The position numbers were made by a program, and so were the translations under genes. The notes under the pieces are model-generated. The model did no database searches. It saw only the letters and a program-made list of their open reading frames with translations, and had not been told where the DNA came from. This document shows positions 46,976 to 55,279 of a DNA stretch of 64,000 nt, in pieces (position 1 is the stretch's first letter; every line of letters begins with the position of its first letter). This stretch comes from Thermoplasmata archaeon. GTDB lineage: Archaea; Thermoplasmatota; Thermoplasmata; Lutacidiplasmatales; UBA184. The DNA lies in contig JAJZYB010000001.1 of the NCBI GenBank assembly GCA_021806135.1, positions 62,001 through 126,000 of the forward strand. The letters run 5' to 3'.

Positions 46976-47785
46976 CTAGGGGCACGCGCCCTCCGTTATC
47001 CGGTCGGCCACAAGGACGGGGATCTGCTTGGCCGTGGAGAAGAGCAGGCTTTGGATCGTCCACGGGTTGGGAGGACAGGGCAGGGCGCTCCCCGCCTGCT
47101 GGTTGTACCCCTGGCACTGTTCCGGTCGCCAGGCGTAGCAGAAGGTCTGGGGGAAGGGGCTCGAGACGTTCACGGGGACCAGCACCGGTGAGACTGGTCG
47201 GAGCCCGTTGGAGAAGCCGCCCTCCCGCATCGACCAGGTCTGGCCCGGACCCAGCGTGAAGATGAAGCAGATGGAACGGCCCGCGGGGGACGCCACGACG
47301 CCCATGGGGGCGGTGTTGTTGTCTGTTCCGCGCTCGGGAAGGGGCTCGGGGATCGAGCGGAGCAGGGCGGTCCCGAACTGGGCGGGATTGAACAGGTAGA
47401 CGGCGTTGAAGGACTGTCCGAAGACGTAGTCCTCGAACGGGGTGCCGTTCTTGGTGGCCCCCCTTTGCAGCACCCAAGAACCCACCCTAAGCGCCGGGTT
47501 CTTGAAGGTCCACGTCACCGTCCCGGAGGTGTCTGGCCCGCTCACCGTGACCTCTCCGGCGGGTTGGGCGTCGGCGAGGGGGCGCAGCAGGTCACCAAAG
47601 CGCGGCATGGCGGAGGGAGGAGGCGCTCCCCCAAAACCCTGCCGCTGCGACTCGGCGACCCGGGCCGGCGCCGCGGCCCCCAACCGGCCGAGGGCAGGAA
47701 ACGCATTGGGGCGGGTGACCGAGCGCTCCCAGCGCGTCTTGAACAAAGGCAGGTTCAAGTCCCACGCTTGCCGTCGTGCCTTCAC
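46976..47785 (-). CDS. Hypothetical protein, no recognised family
   Basis: 269-aa ORF with a balanced beta-rich, Cys-containing composition (TFCYAWRPEQCQGYNQQ); start may be 47608. Confidence 0.55.
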   Translation of the reverse strand: MKARRQAWDLNLPLFKTRWERSVTRPNAFPALGRLGAAAPARVAESQRQGFGGAPPPSAMPRFGDLLRPLADAQPAGEVTVSGPDTSGTVTWTFKNPALRVGSWVLQRGATKNGTPFEDYVFGQSFNAVYLFNPAQFGTALLRSIPEPLPERGTDNNTAPMGVVASPAGRSICFIFTLGPGQTWSMREGGFSNGLRPVSPVLVPVNVSSPFPQTFCYAWRPEQCQGYNQQAGSALPCPPNPWTIQSLLFSTAKQIPVLVADRITEGACP

Positions 47786-48162
47786 CGGTGGATCAGGCCG
47801 CGGTCCTGGTCACCAAGAGGTCTCGCCTCAGTTCGTGGAAGCACGCCACCACCGGGGCCCTGACAAGGTCGTAGCGGGCGGGTCCTGCCTTTCGCAGAAC
47901 CTGCAGCTTCACATCGCCCCGCCCATCGACGGGCGCCGAGTACCGAAGCGGTAAACCCGGGGACCTTTACCGGTACGCCCGAGAGCGATGGGCGGTTCAG
48001 CGTGAGTCCGGCCCCTCACCCCCGAGGAAGAGGAGGAGAGGGTCATCGTCTCGAAGAGGGAGCGGAAGGAGTTCCAGAGGGAACGCTATCAGGTCTGACA
48101 GAGGACCAAGAAGCAGGCGAAGGAGGTCGTGGTGGTCCGAAAGCGCACGCCGACTCTTGGGA

Positions 48163-48235
48163 TGCTCCCGGCGGGATTTGAACCCGCGTCAGAGGCTCGA
48201 GAGGCCTCTATCCTTGACCACTAGACTACGGGAGC
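48163..48235 (-). tRNA. tRNA-Glu (anticodon CTC)
   Basis: Cloverleaf GCTCCCG TA GTCTAGTGGTCAAGGAT A GAGGC CTCTCGA GCCTC TGAC GCGGG TTCAAAT CCCGC CGGGAGC A; no intron or CCA encoded. Confidence 0.95.
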
Positions 48236-48260
48236 CCGCCGGGTCCGGTACCCCGGGTCC

Positions 48261-48269
48261 TATTTAACG
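48261..48269 (-). promoter_or_regulatory. TATA element of tRNA-Glu
   Basis: tatttaacg (reverse strand gttaaata), centre about 28 nt upstream of the tRNA 5' end. Confidence 0.55.
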
Positions 48270-48377
48270 CTCGGCGGACATCGCTCCCCGCCACCAAGCG
48301 ACGGACGCCCGCGCCGCGCCCGTGGTACGGGCTCTCGCGCCAAGGCCATATAGCCCAGGGGTCGTATGTACATCAGA

Positions 48378-48839
48378 ATGGTCGCACCCGTGAAGGCCAG
48401 GACGGGCCATTTGGTGATCGAGGGGCGGAAGGACTTCCGCGAGTTCGCTCGGGTCTACCCGGAGATCCACCGCCGCGTCCTCGAGGCGAACCGGCCCTTC
48501 GCCAAGGAGATGGACCCGATCCTCCCCGAGGTCCTCCTGGACGAGAACCTCCGGGACCTCAAAGGCGGCCGGAAACCCTCCGGGTTCAACCGCCAGGAGG
48601 TGGCCGGCCTACGGCTGGTCTTCCCCATCCGCGAGGACCACAAGTTGGAGTTCTACGTGAGCCGCTCCGGCCGGTGCAGCGAGGTGGTGAGCCTCACCGA
48701 GACCCTCTCCGGGGTCCTCGCCAAGGCCGGGTTCCGTCATCAGGTGGAGTACGACCGCACGCTCACCGTCCCGGCCCACCCGGGCATCTCCGGCGGATAC
48801 CGCCGAGAACCCGCTGCGACGGACGCGTCCGGGGCCTGA
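48378..48839 (+). CDS. Hypothetical protein (about 153 aa), no recognised family
   Basis: MVAPVKARTGHLVIEGRKDFREFARVYPEIHRRVLEANRPF...; TATA catatag about 48347-48353 places the leaderless start at 48378 rather than 48366. Confidence 0.65.
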   Translation: MVAPVKARTGHLVIEGRKDFREFARVYPEIHRRVLEANRPFAKEMDPILPEVLLDENLRDLKGGRKPSGFNRQEVAGLRLVFPIREDHKLEFYVSRSGRCSEVVSLTETLSGVLAKAGFRHQVEYDRTLTVPAHPGISGGYRREPAATDASGA

Positions 48840-48851
48840 CCCCCCTGCCGG

Positions 48852-51800
48852 TCAAGCTCCCGTCGACCCCTTGGACCGGGCCTCCTCCAAGACCTCCTGG
48901 GAGGCCTTCAGCGCACGCTCGTAGTCCTCGGAACGCAGGGCCATCGCCTCCTTCAAGCGCTCCCGGAGCGCCCCCACGTCCTGATGGCCCTCCTCCGCCT
49001 GCGCCAGGACCGCCTCCACCATGTACTGGAGGTTCGTGAGCCGGTGATGGAGGCCGCGTCTCCGGTTCAGCTCCCCCTCGGCCTCCACCAACCCAAGGGC
49101 GGCGGGATACACCTCCCCGGCGCTCTGCTGGGACTCCACCCGGCGGAGCAGCACCTCCACCGGGCCCACCTCCACCCCCAGGCCCTCCTTGGCGAAGGCG
49201 GTCTCGCTGTTCAGCGCCTGCGAGCGCTCCGGGAGACGTTGCCGGAGCAGCCCCAGCAAGGTCTCCTCGGTCCGGGCCCGCAGGGCAGCCGAAGTCTCCA
49301 GGTTCCCGGCGGTGAGTTCCATCTTCGCCTCGCTGAAGACCTCCATCACGGGGGTCATGTCCACCCCGAGACGTTCCCCAAGAAGGACACGCTCCTCGAG
49401 GGCGGAGATCTCCCCCTCCAAGGTCCGGCGACGCAGCGCGAGCGCCTCCTGCCGGCCCTTCTCAAGCGCCGGGCGCACCTCCGCATAGCGAAGCTCGGTC
49501 ACGGCCTCCCGGGCCGACCGGAGCGTCTCCTGCCGGATCCGGGTCTCCTCGGGGTCCCCCACCGGCTCCCGCTCCCACTGCGCCTCCAGGGCGTGGATCT
49601 CCTCCTCAGCCAGCGAAGTGGTCTTCGCCCTCGCCTGGGCCTCCGCCTCCTCCAGAGCCCTCAACACCCCGGCCCAGTCCTGCTGGGCCAGCGCCTCCTG
49701 GGCGGGGGTGAGCGGATCGGGCCCGGTCCCGAACTCATCCGGATAGAGGCTCCGGGCCTCCGCGTAGATCCCCTCCACCTCCCGCCTCCGGCGGTCCAAG
49801 AGCGCCTCCAGCGCCGTCCGGCCCTGCTCGTAGGCCGATTCGGCCGCCTCCTTCGCTTCCCGGTACCTGCCCTGGTCGAAGTGCCGCCTCCCCTCCTCCA
49901 CCAGGGCCCGGGAAACCTGGACCTCCTCACCCAGCACCTCCAGGGTACCGAGGTACTGGGCCGTCCGGTCCAGGGCGGAGAGCGACTCCCGCCTCCCCTG
50001 CTGCGCACCGAGGAGCCGGTCGCCCCCTTCCATGGTCCGTTCCAAGACCCCCGCGTAGTCCCCCCGGGCGAGCAGATCCTTCGCCTGCTCCAGGTCCTCC
50101 CGGCTCTGGGGGGACGAGACATGGTTGCGCTCGGCGTCGTCCAGCTTGGCCTCCAGCGTGATGAGGGCGTTCGAGGCCAGCGCGTGCTGGAGCTCCACCC
50201 GTTCGAGCTCCGCTTCGGAGCGGGTGGCCAGCTGGAGGGATTCCAGGGGCTTCCCGCTTCCCAAGAGGCTGCGGGCCTGGACCAGGAGGTTCTCGGCCAC
50301 CACCGTCAGCGCACCCTCCATCTTCGCCCGGTTGATCATCGTCTGGAAGTTGTTGAGCGTCTTCGCCACCTGGGACTGGGTGAGCTCCAGCGCCTCCTGG
50401 GTCAGCTGCCGGGCCTCCTCGAGCCGATCGGAGAGGTCCGTTCCCTCTGACGGGGTGTCCAGGGCCTCCAGACGCGCCTTGAGATTGCCCACGGGAGCCC
50501 GGACCATCTCCGCCTGGCTCACCGCCTCCCGCGCCTTCTTCAGGGTGGCCACGCCCTGCTCCCGGAACCCCCGGCTCTGGAAGAACTCCCGCCGGGAACG
50601 GTCGATGATCTCCGCCACCCCGAGGGGGAGCGGTTCGCTGAGCCGACGATGGGCCTCCCGCAACGCGGACTCCTCCCCGCGGGTGTCCATTCCCAGGGCC
50701 CGGGCGGAACGGAGATCGGCCTCGATCCCCTGAAGCTGCTCCTCCAGGGTGCCGCGGAGCGTCTCCCGCATCGCCTCCCGGAGCTCCTTGAGCCGGTCCA
50801 GGGCTTCCGGCGCCTGGGCCGTGGCCAGCATCTCCCGGATCTCCGTGAGGCTCCCCTCCCAGACCGGGTCGTCGACCCCCAGCAGACGTGCCCCCTCGAG
50901 CAGGCGCGTCAGGTCCTCGCCCTCATGGAGCCCCTCCTGGCGCGCGGAGATCCGCTCGAGCTCCCCCCGGACCTCATCGGAGATGGCCCGGGCCTGGTCG
51001 AAGTCCAGCCGCTGGTAGGCCGCCCGGGCCTGGTCCAGGCGGGGCGCGAACTCCCGGAAGGACTCCGGGTCCACCCCGGCCTTGCGGAGCGCCACCATGA
51101 GGTCCGCCACCCGGACCGTCGCGTCGAGCACATCCTGGGCGGTCCCCTTCAACCGGATGGCCTCCTCCCGCACCGTGAGCGCGTGGCGGAAGGCCTCCGG
51201 ATACTGCCCGGCCCGGATCCGGTCGGAGGCCTCCCCCAAGGCGGCCTTCAGCGCCGACGGCTCCAGGCCCATCTTGCCGAGCTCCACCAAGGCGAACTTG
51301 GCCCGGGAGATCGCCTCCTCCGCCCGGACCAACTGCTGCTGGAGGATCCGGCTGCGGACCTCCTGGCTCGCCTGCGAGCCCTTGAGGAAATCGCCCAGGC
51401 TGAAGATCTGCCGGACCAGGGCGATCTCGCGCTGGGCCTCCTCGGTCTCCACGCCCAGCGCCTCCAGGTCGCGACGCGCACTCTCGAGCTCCCCCACCAG
51501 GTGGTCGCTCTCCCGGGCGAAGGCCTCCCCGAGCCCCTTCTCGGCGGTTTCGAGGTTCTCCAGGGCCAACTCGAGGTCCTCCTTGATCTTCAACCCCAGA
51601 TCCGATTCCGCGAGGGAGCGGTGGAGTTCCATCCGGGCCGGGCCCTCCGGGAGCTTTTCCAGCGCCTGGCGCAGCTCCTCCAGACGGGAGGAGAGCAGGG
51701 GTGTGGCCGTGGAACGGACCTCCACGGAGAGCTGCGCGATCCCCTCGGCGGCCTCCGGGAAGAGCCCTTCCTCGAAGCTCCGCCGGATCTCCTCGAGCTT

Positions 51801-53264
51801 GAGGAAGAACGGCTGGACCGGCCAACCCCGGCGCTCCAGGCGGCTCAGGAGGGTCCCGGTCGACGAGAGACGGCCCCGTAGATAGGGCAGGGCTTCGCGT
51901 CCGACCATTCGGATCCCCTCGTCCAGGGCATCCCGGACCTTGTCGAGCAGGTTCTGGCTGAGCGCCTCCTCGGCCCGGCGGCCATACTCCTCCAGATCCG
52001 TGGTCCGCAGTCCGCTCCTCGAGAGCCTCGCCAGCAGCTCGCGGAAGGAGTCCAGCTCCTCCCGGGCGGCCTCCACGTCGGCCACGAGCTCGGTGGCGGA
52101 GTCGAGCACATGGCGGGCCGCCTTGATCGCGGGACGGAACTCCAATGTCCGCAGCCCCTCCCGGGCCCGGTTCATCTCCTGCACCAGCGGGATGGTGTTC
52201 CGACCCAGCCGTCGCGCCTCCGCCAAGAGCGGCCGGGCCTCGTCGAAGCAAGAGGCCACCAGGGTCACCACGGGGGCCTGGACCGACTGCAACCCTTCCA
52301 AGAGAAGGGCGCCCAGCTCCCGCCCGCGGGCGCTGGGGATACGGTCGATCACCGAGGAGAGGGCCTTCAGGTACTCCTCCTGCCCGTTCCCCTCGGTCTG
52401 GAGCTCCTCGAGCACGTGACGGTAATCCTCGAACTTCACCTCCAGGATCTGCCGGATGGAGGCCTCCACCCGGGCGCGCTCCTCGGCCAGGCGCTCTGCG
52501 TAGGTCTCCAGCCCCAGCGGCCGGGCATTGGCGGTCGCCTGCAACTGCTGCTCGAGGCCCCCGCTGGCCACCCCCTGGTCCCGGGCCAGCCTCACCAGTT
52601 CTTCGCATTCCGCGCGGAGCGCCTTCCAGCGTCCCAGCGCTTCGGGCAGCTTCTCTTCGAGCTGGACCTCCAGCGAGCTCTCCGCGCCGAGCAAGTCCCC
52701 CTCGGTGGCCCTGGCCAGGCTGCCCTGGACCGCCTCGAGGATCGCGGGGGTCCGCTCCTCCACCCCCGCCCATTGGATGAGCTGCCGGAGCCGACGTTCG
52801 AGGTCCCCCCGCTGGCGGACCTGGGTCTGGGTCATGAGGCGACCGAGCAGGTCGAGGTACTCCAGCGCCTCCCCGAAGGCCTTCCGGCCCATGGCGTCGT
52901 CAGCCTTTTCGTATAGTCCGATCCCTTCGGCGTCCAGGGGGAAGCCCGCCTGGAAGAGCTGGTCCCCTCGGGTGCCGAGCTCCGCTCGTCGGCTCTCGGC
53001 GGCCCGACCGATCGCCTCCTGGGACTCGCGTCCCAGGGTCTGGGCCCCCTGGATCGCCTCCTCCCAGTTCAGCCGCTTGACCGCCTCCTTGATCCGCTCG
53101 TCGAGCTCCGCTCCGGCGGGATAGTCGATCTGGTATTGGGCGAGGAGCGCGAGCTGGCTCCGAGCCTGCCCATAGACCTCCTCGAAGACGGCCTTTTTCC
53201 GCTTGACCTCCTCCGCCTTCTGGGCGATCTGCTTGAGGCGGGCCGCCCCGGAGCCCCCCCCGAT
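48852..53264 (-). CDS. Giant alpha-helical coiled-coil repeat protein
   Basis: 1346-aa ORF plus about 124 in-frame helical codons upstream (AIGGGSGAARLKQIAQKAEEVKRKK...), Glu/Arg/Leu/Ala-rich with recurring G-[DQK]-Y-x-EA-like units; no canonical start for the upstream part. Confidence 0.75.
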   Translation of the reverse strand: MGGGSGAARLKQIAQKAEEVKRKKAVFEEVYGQARSQLALLAQYQIDYPAGAELDERIKEAVKRLNWEEAIQGAQTLGRESQEAIGRAAESRRAELGTRGDQLFQAGFPLDAEGIGLYEKADDAMGRKAFGEALEYLDLLGRLMTQTQVRQRGDLERRLRQLIQWAGVEERTPAILEAVQGSLARATEGDLLGAESSLEVQLEEKLPEALGRWKALRAECEELVRLARDQGVASGGLEQQLQATANARPLGLETYAERLAEERARVEASIRQILEVKFEDYRHVLEELQTEGNGQEEYLKALSSVIDRIPSARGRELGALLLEGLQSVQAPVVTLVASCFDEARPLLAEARRLGRNTIPLVQEMNRAREGLRTLEFRPAIKAARHVLDSATELVADVEAAREELDSFRELLARLSRSGLRTTDLEEYGRRAEEALSQNLLDKVRDALDEGIRMVGREALPYLRGRLSSTGTLLSRLERRGWPVQPFFLKLEEIRRSFEEGLFPEAAEGIAQLSVEVRSTATPLLSSRLEELRQALEKLPEGPARMELHRSLAESDLGLKIKEDLELALENLETAEKGLGEAFARESDHLVGELESARRDLEALGVETEEAQREIALVRQIFSLGDFLKGSQASQEVRSRILQQQLVRAEEAISRAKFALVELGKMGLEPSALKAALGEASDRIRAGQYPEAFRHALTVREEAIRLKGTAQDVLDATVRVADLMVALRKAGVDPESFREFAPRLDQARAAYQRLDFDQARAISDEVRGELERISARQEGLHEGEDLTRLLEGARLLGVDDPVWEGSLTEIREMLATAQAPEALDRLKELREAMRETLRGTLEEQLQGIEADLRSARALGMDTRGEESALREAHRRLSEPLPLGVAEIIDRSRREFFQSRGFREQGVATLKKAREAVSQAEMVRAPVGNLKARLEALDTPSEGTDLSDRLEEARQLTQEALELTQSQVAKTLNNFQTMINRAKMEGALTVVAENLLVQARSLLGSGKPLESLQLATRSEAELERVELQHALASNALITLEAKLDDAERNHVSSPQSREDLEQAKDLLARGDYAGVLERTMEGGDRLLGAQQGRRESLSALDRTAQYLGTLEVLGEEVQVSRALVEEGRRHFDQGRYREAKEAAESAYEQGRTALEALLDRRRREVEGIYAEARSLYPDEFGTGPDPLTPAQEALAQQDWAGVLRALEEAEAQARAKTTSLAEEEIHALEAQWEREPVGDPEETRIRQETLRSAREAVTELRYAEVRPALEKGRQEALALRRRTLEGEISALEERVLLGERLGVDMTPVMEVFSEAKMELTAGNLETSAALRARTEETLLGLLRQRLPERSQALNSETAFAKEGLGVEVGPVEVLLRRVESQQSAGEVYPAALGLVEAEGELNRRRGLHHRLTNLQYMVEAVLAQAEEGHQDVGALRERLKEAMALRSEDYERALKASQEVLEEARSKGSTGA

Positions 53265-53398
53265 GGCCGTGCTACGACCTCCCCGGCCGTGCCGTGTTGC
53301 GCATCATGAGGTGAGCGTCTCATACCGTCCCCGGTAATAAACGGTGACGGCAACGGGAGGGTACCGGGTGCCGGGGGGGGAGCAGACGGAGCAGCGGC

Positions 53399-53782
53399 TC
53401 AGCCGCTGCCCTGCAGCTGGCGCTTCCCCATGGCCGAGAGGTACGGGACCTCCTGGCCGGGGGTGAGGGTCACCCCCTCCTGCCGGGGGAGGTTGAACGT
53501 CTCGTAAGTCTCCATGTCCATCAACTGGACCTCGTCCCCGGCCAGGGCCAACACCTGGGCGGTCCGCTTGCTGATGAGCGGGACCTGGACCTTGTGCTTG
53601 ACGGGGAAGACCACGGAGCGTTTGGCCCCGTCGAAGATCCCCATCACGTCCAGCCGGGCCTTCGCTTCCCCGTGCTTCCCGGGTTTGGAGGTCTGGATGG
53701 AGAGGATCCGACAGGGCTCGTCGTCCACGAGCATGTAGCGGCCCTCCTTGAGCTCCCGCACTTCCGCCTGGGTCCAGGCCAT
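53399..53782 (-). CDS. Translation initiation factor aIF5A
   Basis: ILSIQTSKPGKHGEAKARLDVMGIFDGAKR, the hypusine-loop context; TATA ggtttaaaaag upstream. Confidence 0.93.
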   Translation of the reverse strand: MAWTQAEVRELKEGRYMLVDDEPCRILSIQTSKPGKHGEAKARLDVMGIFDGAKRSVVFPVKHKVQVPLISKRTAQVLALAGDEVQLMDMETYETFNLPRQEGVTLTPGQEVPYLSAMGKRQLQGSG

Positions 53783-53916
53783 GATCGTAGGTCCTCTCGC
53801 GGGGCACCTCTACCGGTTTAAAAAGCCCTCCCTCCGGCGCAGGGGGCGCTGAGCGCACGCACCGAGCGGAGCGGCCCCGCAGGCCATTCCGCAGTGGAGG
53901 GGGCCTGTGTTTGACA

Positions 53917-53930
53917 AGTATTCAAATACT
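53917..53930. promoter_or_regulatory. AGTATT-CA-AATACT palindrome
   Basis: 6-bp perfect inverted arms with a 2-nt spacer, at the TATA position of the RHH gene starting at 53951. Confidence 0.55.
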
Positions 53931-53950
53931 CGTAAAATTGTGTAAAACGC

Positions 53951-54364
53951 GTGCCTGCCCCCCCTCGCACCCCGGGATACCTCGGAGTCCGGCTCTCCGA
54001 CGAGGAGCTCCGGATCCTCGATGACCTCGTGTCCCGGCGGGGCTTCGCCCACCGGTCCGATGGCATCCGACGTCTCCTCCGCGAGGCGGCGGAGCTGCCC
54101 GCCCCCAGCCCCCTCCCCAGCCGCGGGACCTCCCTTCCCGTGCCGGTCTCCCTGGCCCGGGAGCTGGAGCGGGAGGTCGACGACGGCTGGGCGCTGAGCC
54201 CGGAAGAGGCGCTTGCCAAGGCGCTGGAGCTCGGGCTCGGAGAGCTCGCCCGGCAGCGGGACGAACGACGGACCCGGAGCCGCGAGAACGCCCGCAAGCT
54301 GCAGCGGGAGGAGACGGACCGCAAGGAAGCCACGCGGGCGGGCCGACGCTACACCGGGGCCTGA
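53951..54364 (+). CDS. RHH (CopG-like) DNA-binding protein
   Basis: YLGVRLSDEELRILDDLVSRRGFAHRSDGIRRLLREAAE; GTG start. Confidence 0.7.
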   Translation: MPAPPRTPGYLGVRLSDEELRILDDLVSRRGFAHRSDGIRRLLREAAELPAPSPLPSRGTSLPVPVSLARELEREVDDGWALSPEEALAKALELGLGELARQRDERRTRSRENARKLQREETDRKEATRAGRRYTGA

Positions 54365-54388
54365 GCCCCCAAAGACGGAGAAAGAACC

Positions 54389-54634
54389 ATGCTGGAGAAA
54401 GCCACCTTGGAAGCCCTTGCCGCCAACCACGTGCCGACCATGGTCTGCCGCTGGTGCAGGCTCGATGCCGTTCACAACCCCCGCCTGAGGATCACCTACT
54501 GCCCCGTCCACGGGCTCGAGAGCCCGCTCGATGGCCGGAACGCCCCGAACTCCCGGTGGGTGCGCGACCACAACATCGTCCGCGGGGAGTCCCCTCTCCT
54601 CTCCGGAGGCTCCTGGGCCATCCCCGCCGGGTGA
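54389..54634 (+). CDS. Small protein with a CxxC/CxxH motif
   Basis: 81 aa, MVCRWCRLDAVHNPRLRITYCPVHG; 24 nt downstream of the RHH gene. Confidence 0.6.
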   Translation: MLEKATLEALAANHVPTMVCRWCRLDAVHNPRLRITYCPVHGLESPLDGRNAPNSRWVRDHNIVRGESPLLSGGSWAIPAG

Positions 54635-54711
54635 GCCCGGGGACCCCCGAACCCTTTCCTGCCCACCCCGGGGACCTTAAAGCACCCGGCCAGGTGGCCC
54701 GCGGGACGGCC

Positions 54712-55266
54712 ATGGTCCGCTTCTACACCCGCCAGGGGGACCAGGGAGAGACCGGGCTCCTCGGCGGAGCACGGGTCGGGAAGGACGCCCTCCGGGTGGA
54801 GGTCTACGGGAACGTCGATGAGCTCGCCTCGCATCTCGGCCTCGTGGAATCCCGTCTGGACCGGTCGCTCAAGGACGTCACGGAGATCCTGGTGCGGCTC
54901 CAGGACGAGCTGTTCATGCTCGGCGCCGAGCTGGCCACGCCGAAGGGGGCCAAGCTCCCCGCCCGGCGGATCGAGGAACGCCATGTCCAGCGTCTGGAGG
55001 AGGAGCTCGACCGGCTCTCCGCCCCCATCGGAGCGCTCGGGAGCTTCGTCCTCCCCCGGGGGACCGAGGCCGCCGCCGAGCTCCACGTGGCGAGGACCGT
55101 GGCCCGTCGCGCCGAGCGTAGCCTCGTCCGACTGGCCCGGGAGGAGACCTTGCGGGAGGTGCTCCTCTGCTACCTGAACCGGCTCTCCGACCTGCTCTTC
55201 GCCCTCGCCCTGACCGTGAACCGAGCCGCCGGGTTCGTGGAACGCCCCCCGGACTACAGCCGCTGA
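54712..55266 (+). CDS. Cob(I)alamin adenosyltransferase, PduO type
   Basis: FYTRQGDQGETGLLGGARVGKDALRVEVYGNVDELASHLGL, NRLSDLLFALA. Confidence 0.92.
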   Translation: MVRFYTRQGDQGETGLLGGARVGKDALRVEVYGNVDELASHLGLVESRLDRSLKDVTEILVRLQDELFMLGAELATPKGAKLPARRIEERHVQRLEEELDRLSAPIGALGSFVLPRGTEAAAELHVARTVARRAERSLVRLAREETLREVLLCYLNRLSDLLFALALTVNRAAGFVERPPDYSR

Positions 55267-55279
55267 CCGGAGGACGCCG

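Noticed and set aside
47803-47950. Small minus ORF VKLQVLRKAGPARYDLVRAPVVACFHELRRDLLVTRTAA
   Set aside because: Under 40 aa with a GTG start and only weak TATA-like context; insufficient evidence.
47990-48160. Lys/Glu-rich open segments (LTPEEEEERVIVSKRERKEFQRERYQV-stop) before tRNA-Glu
   Set aside because: No start codon or continuous frame; possibly a decayed gene but cannot be supported.
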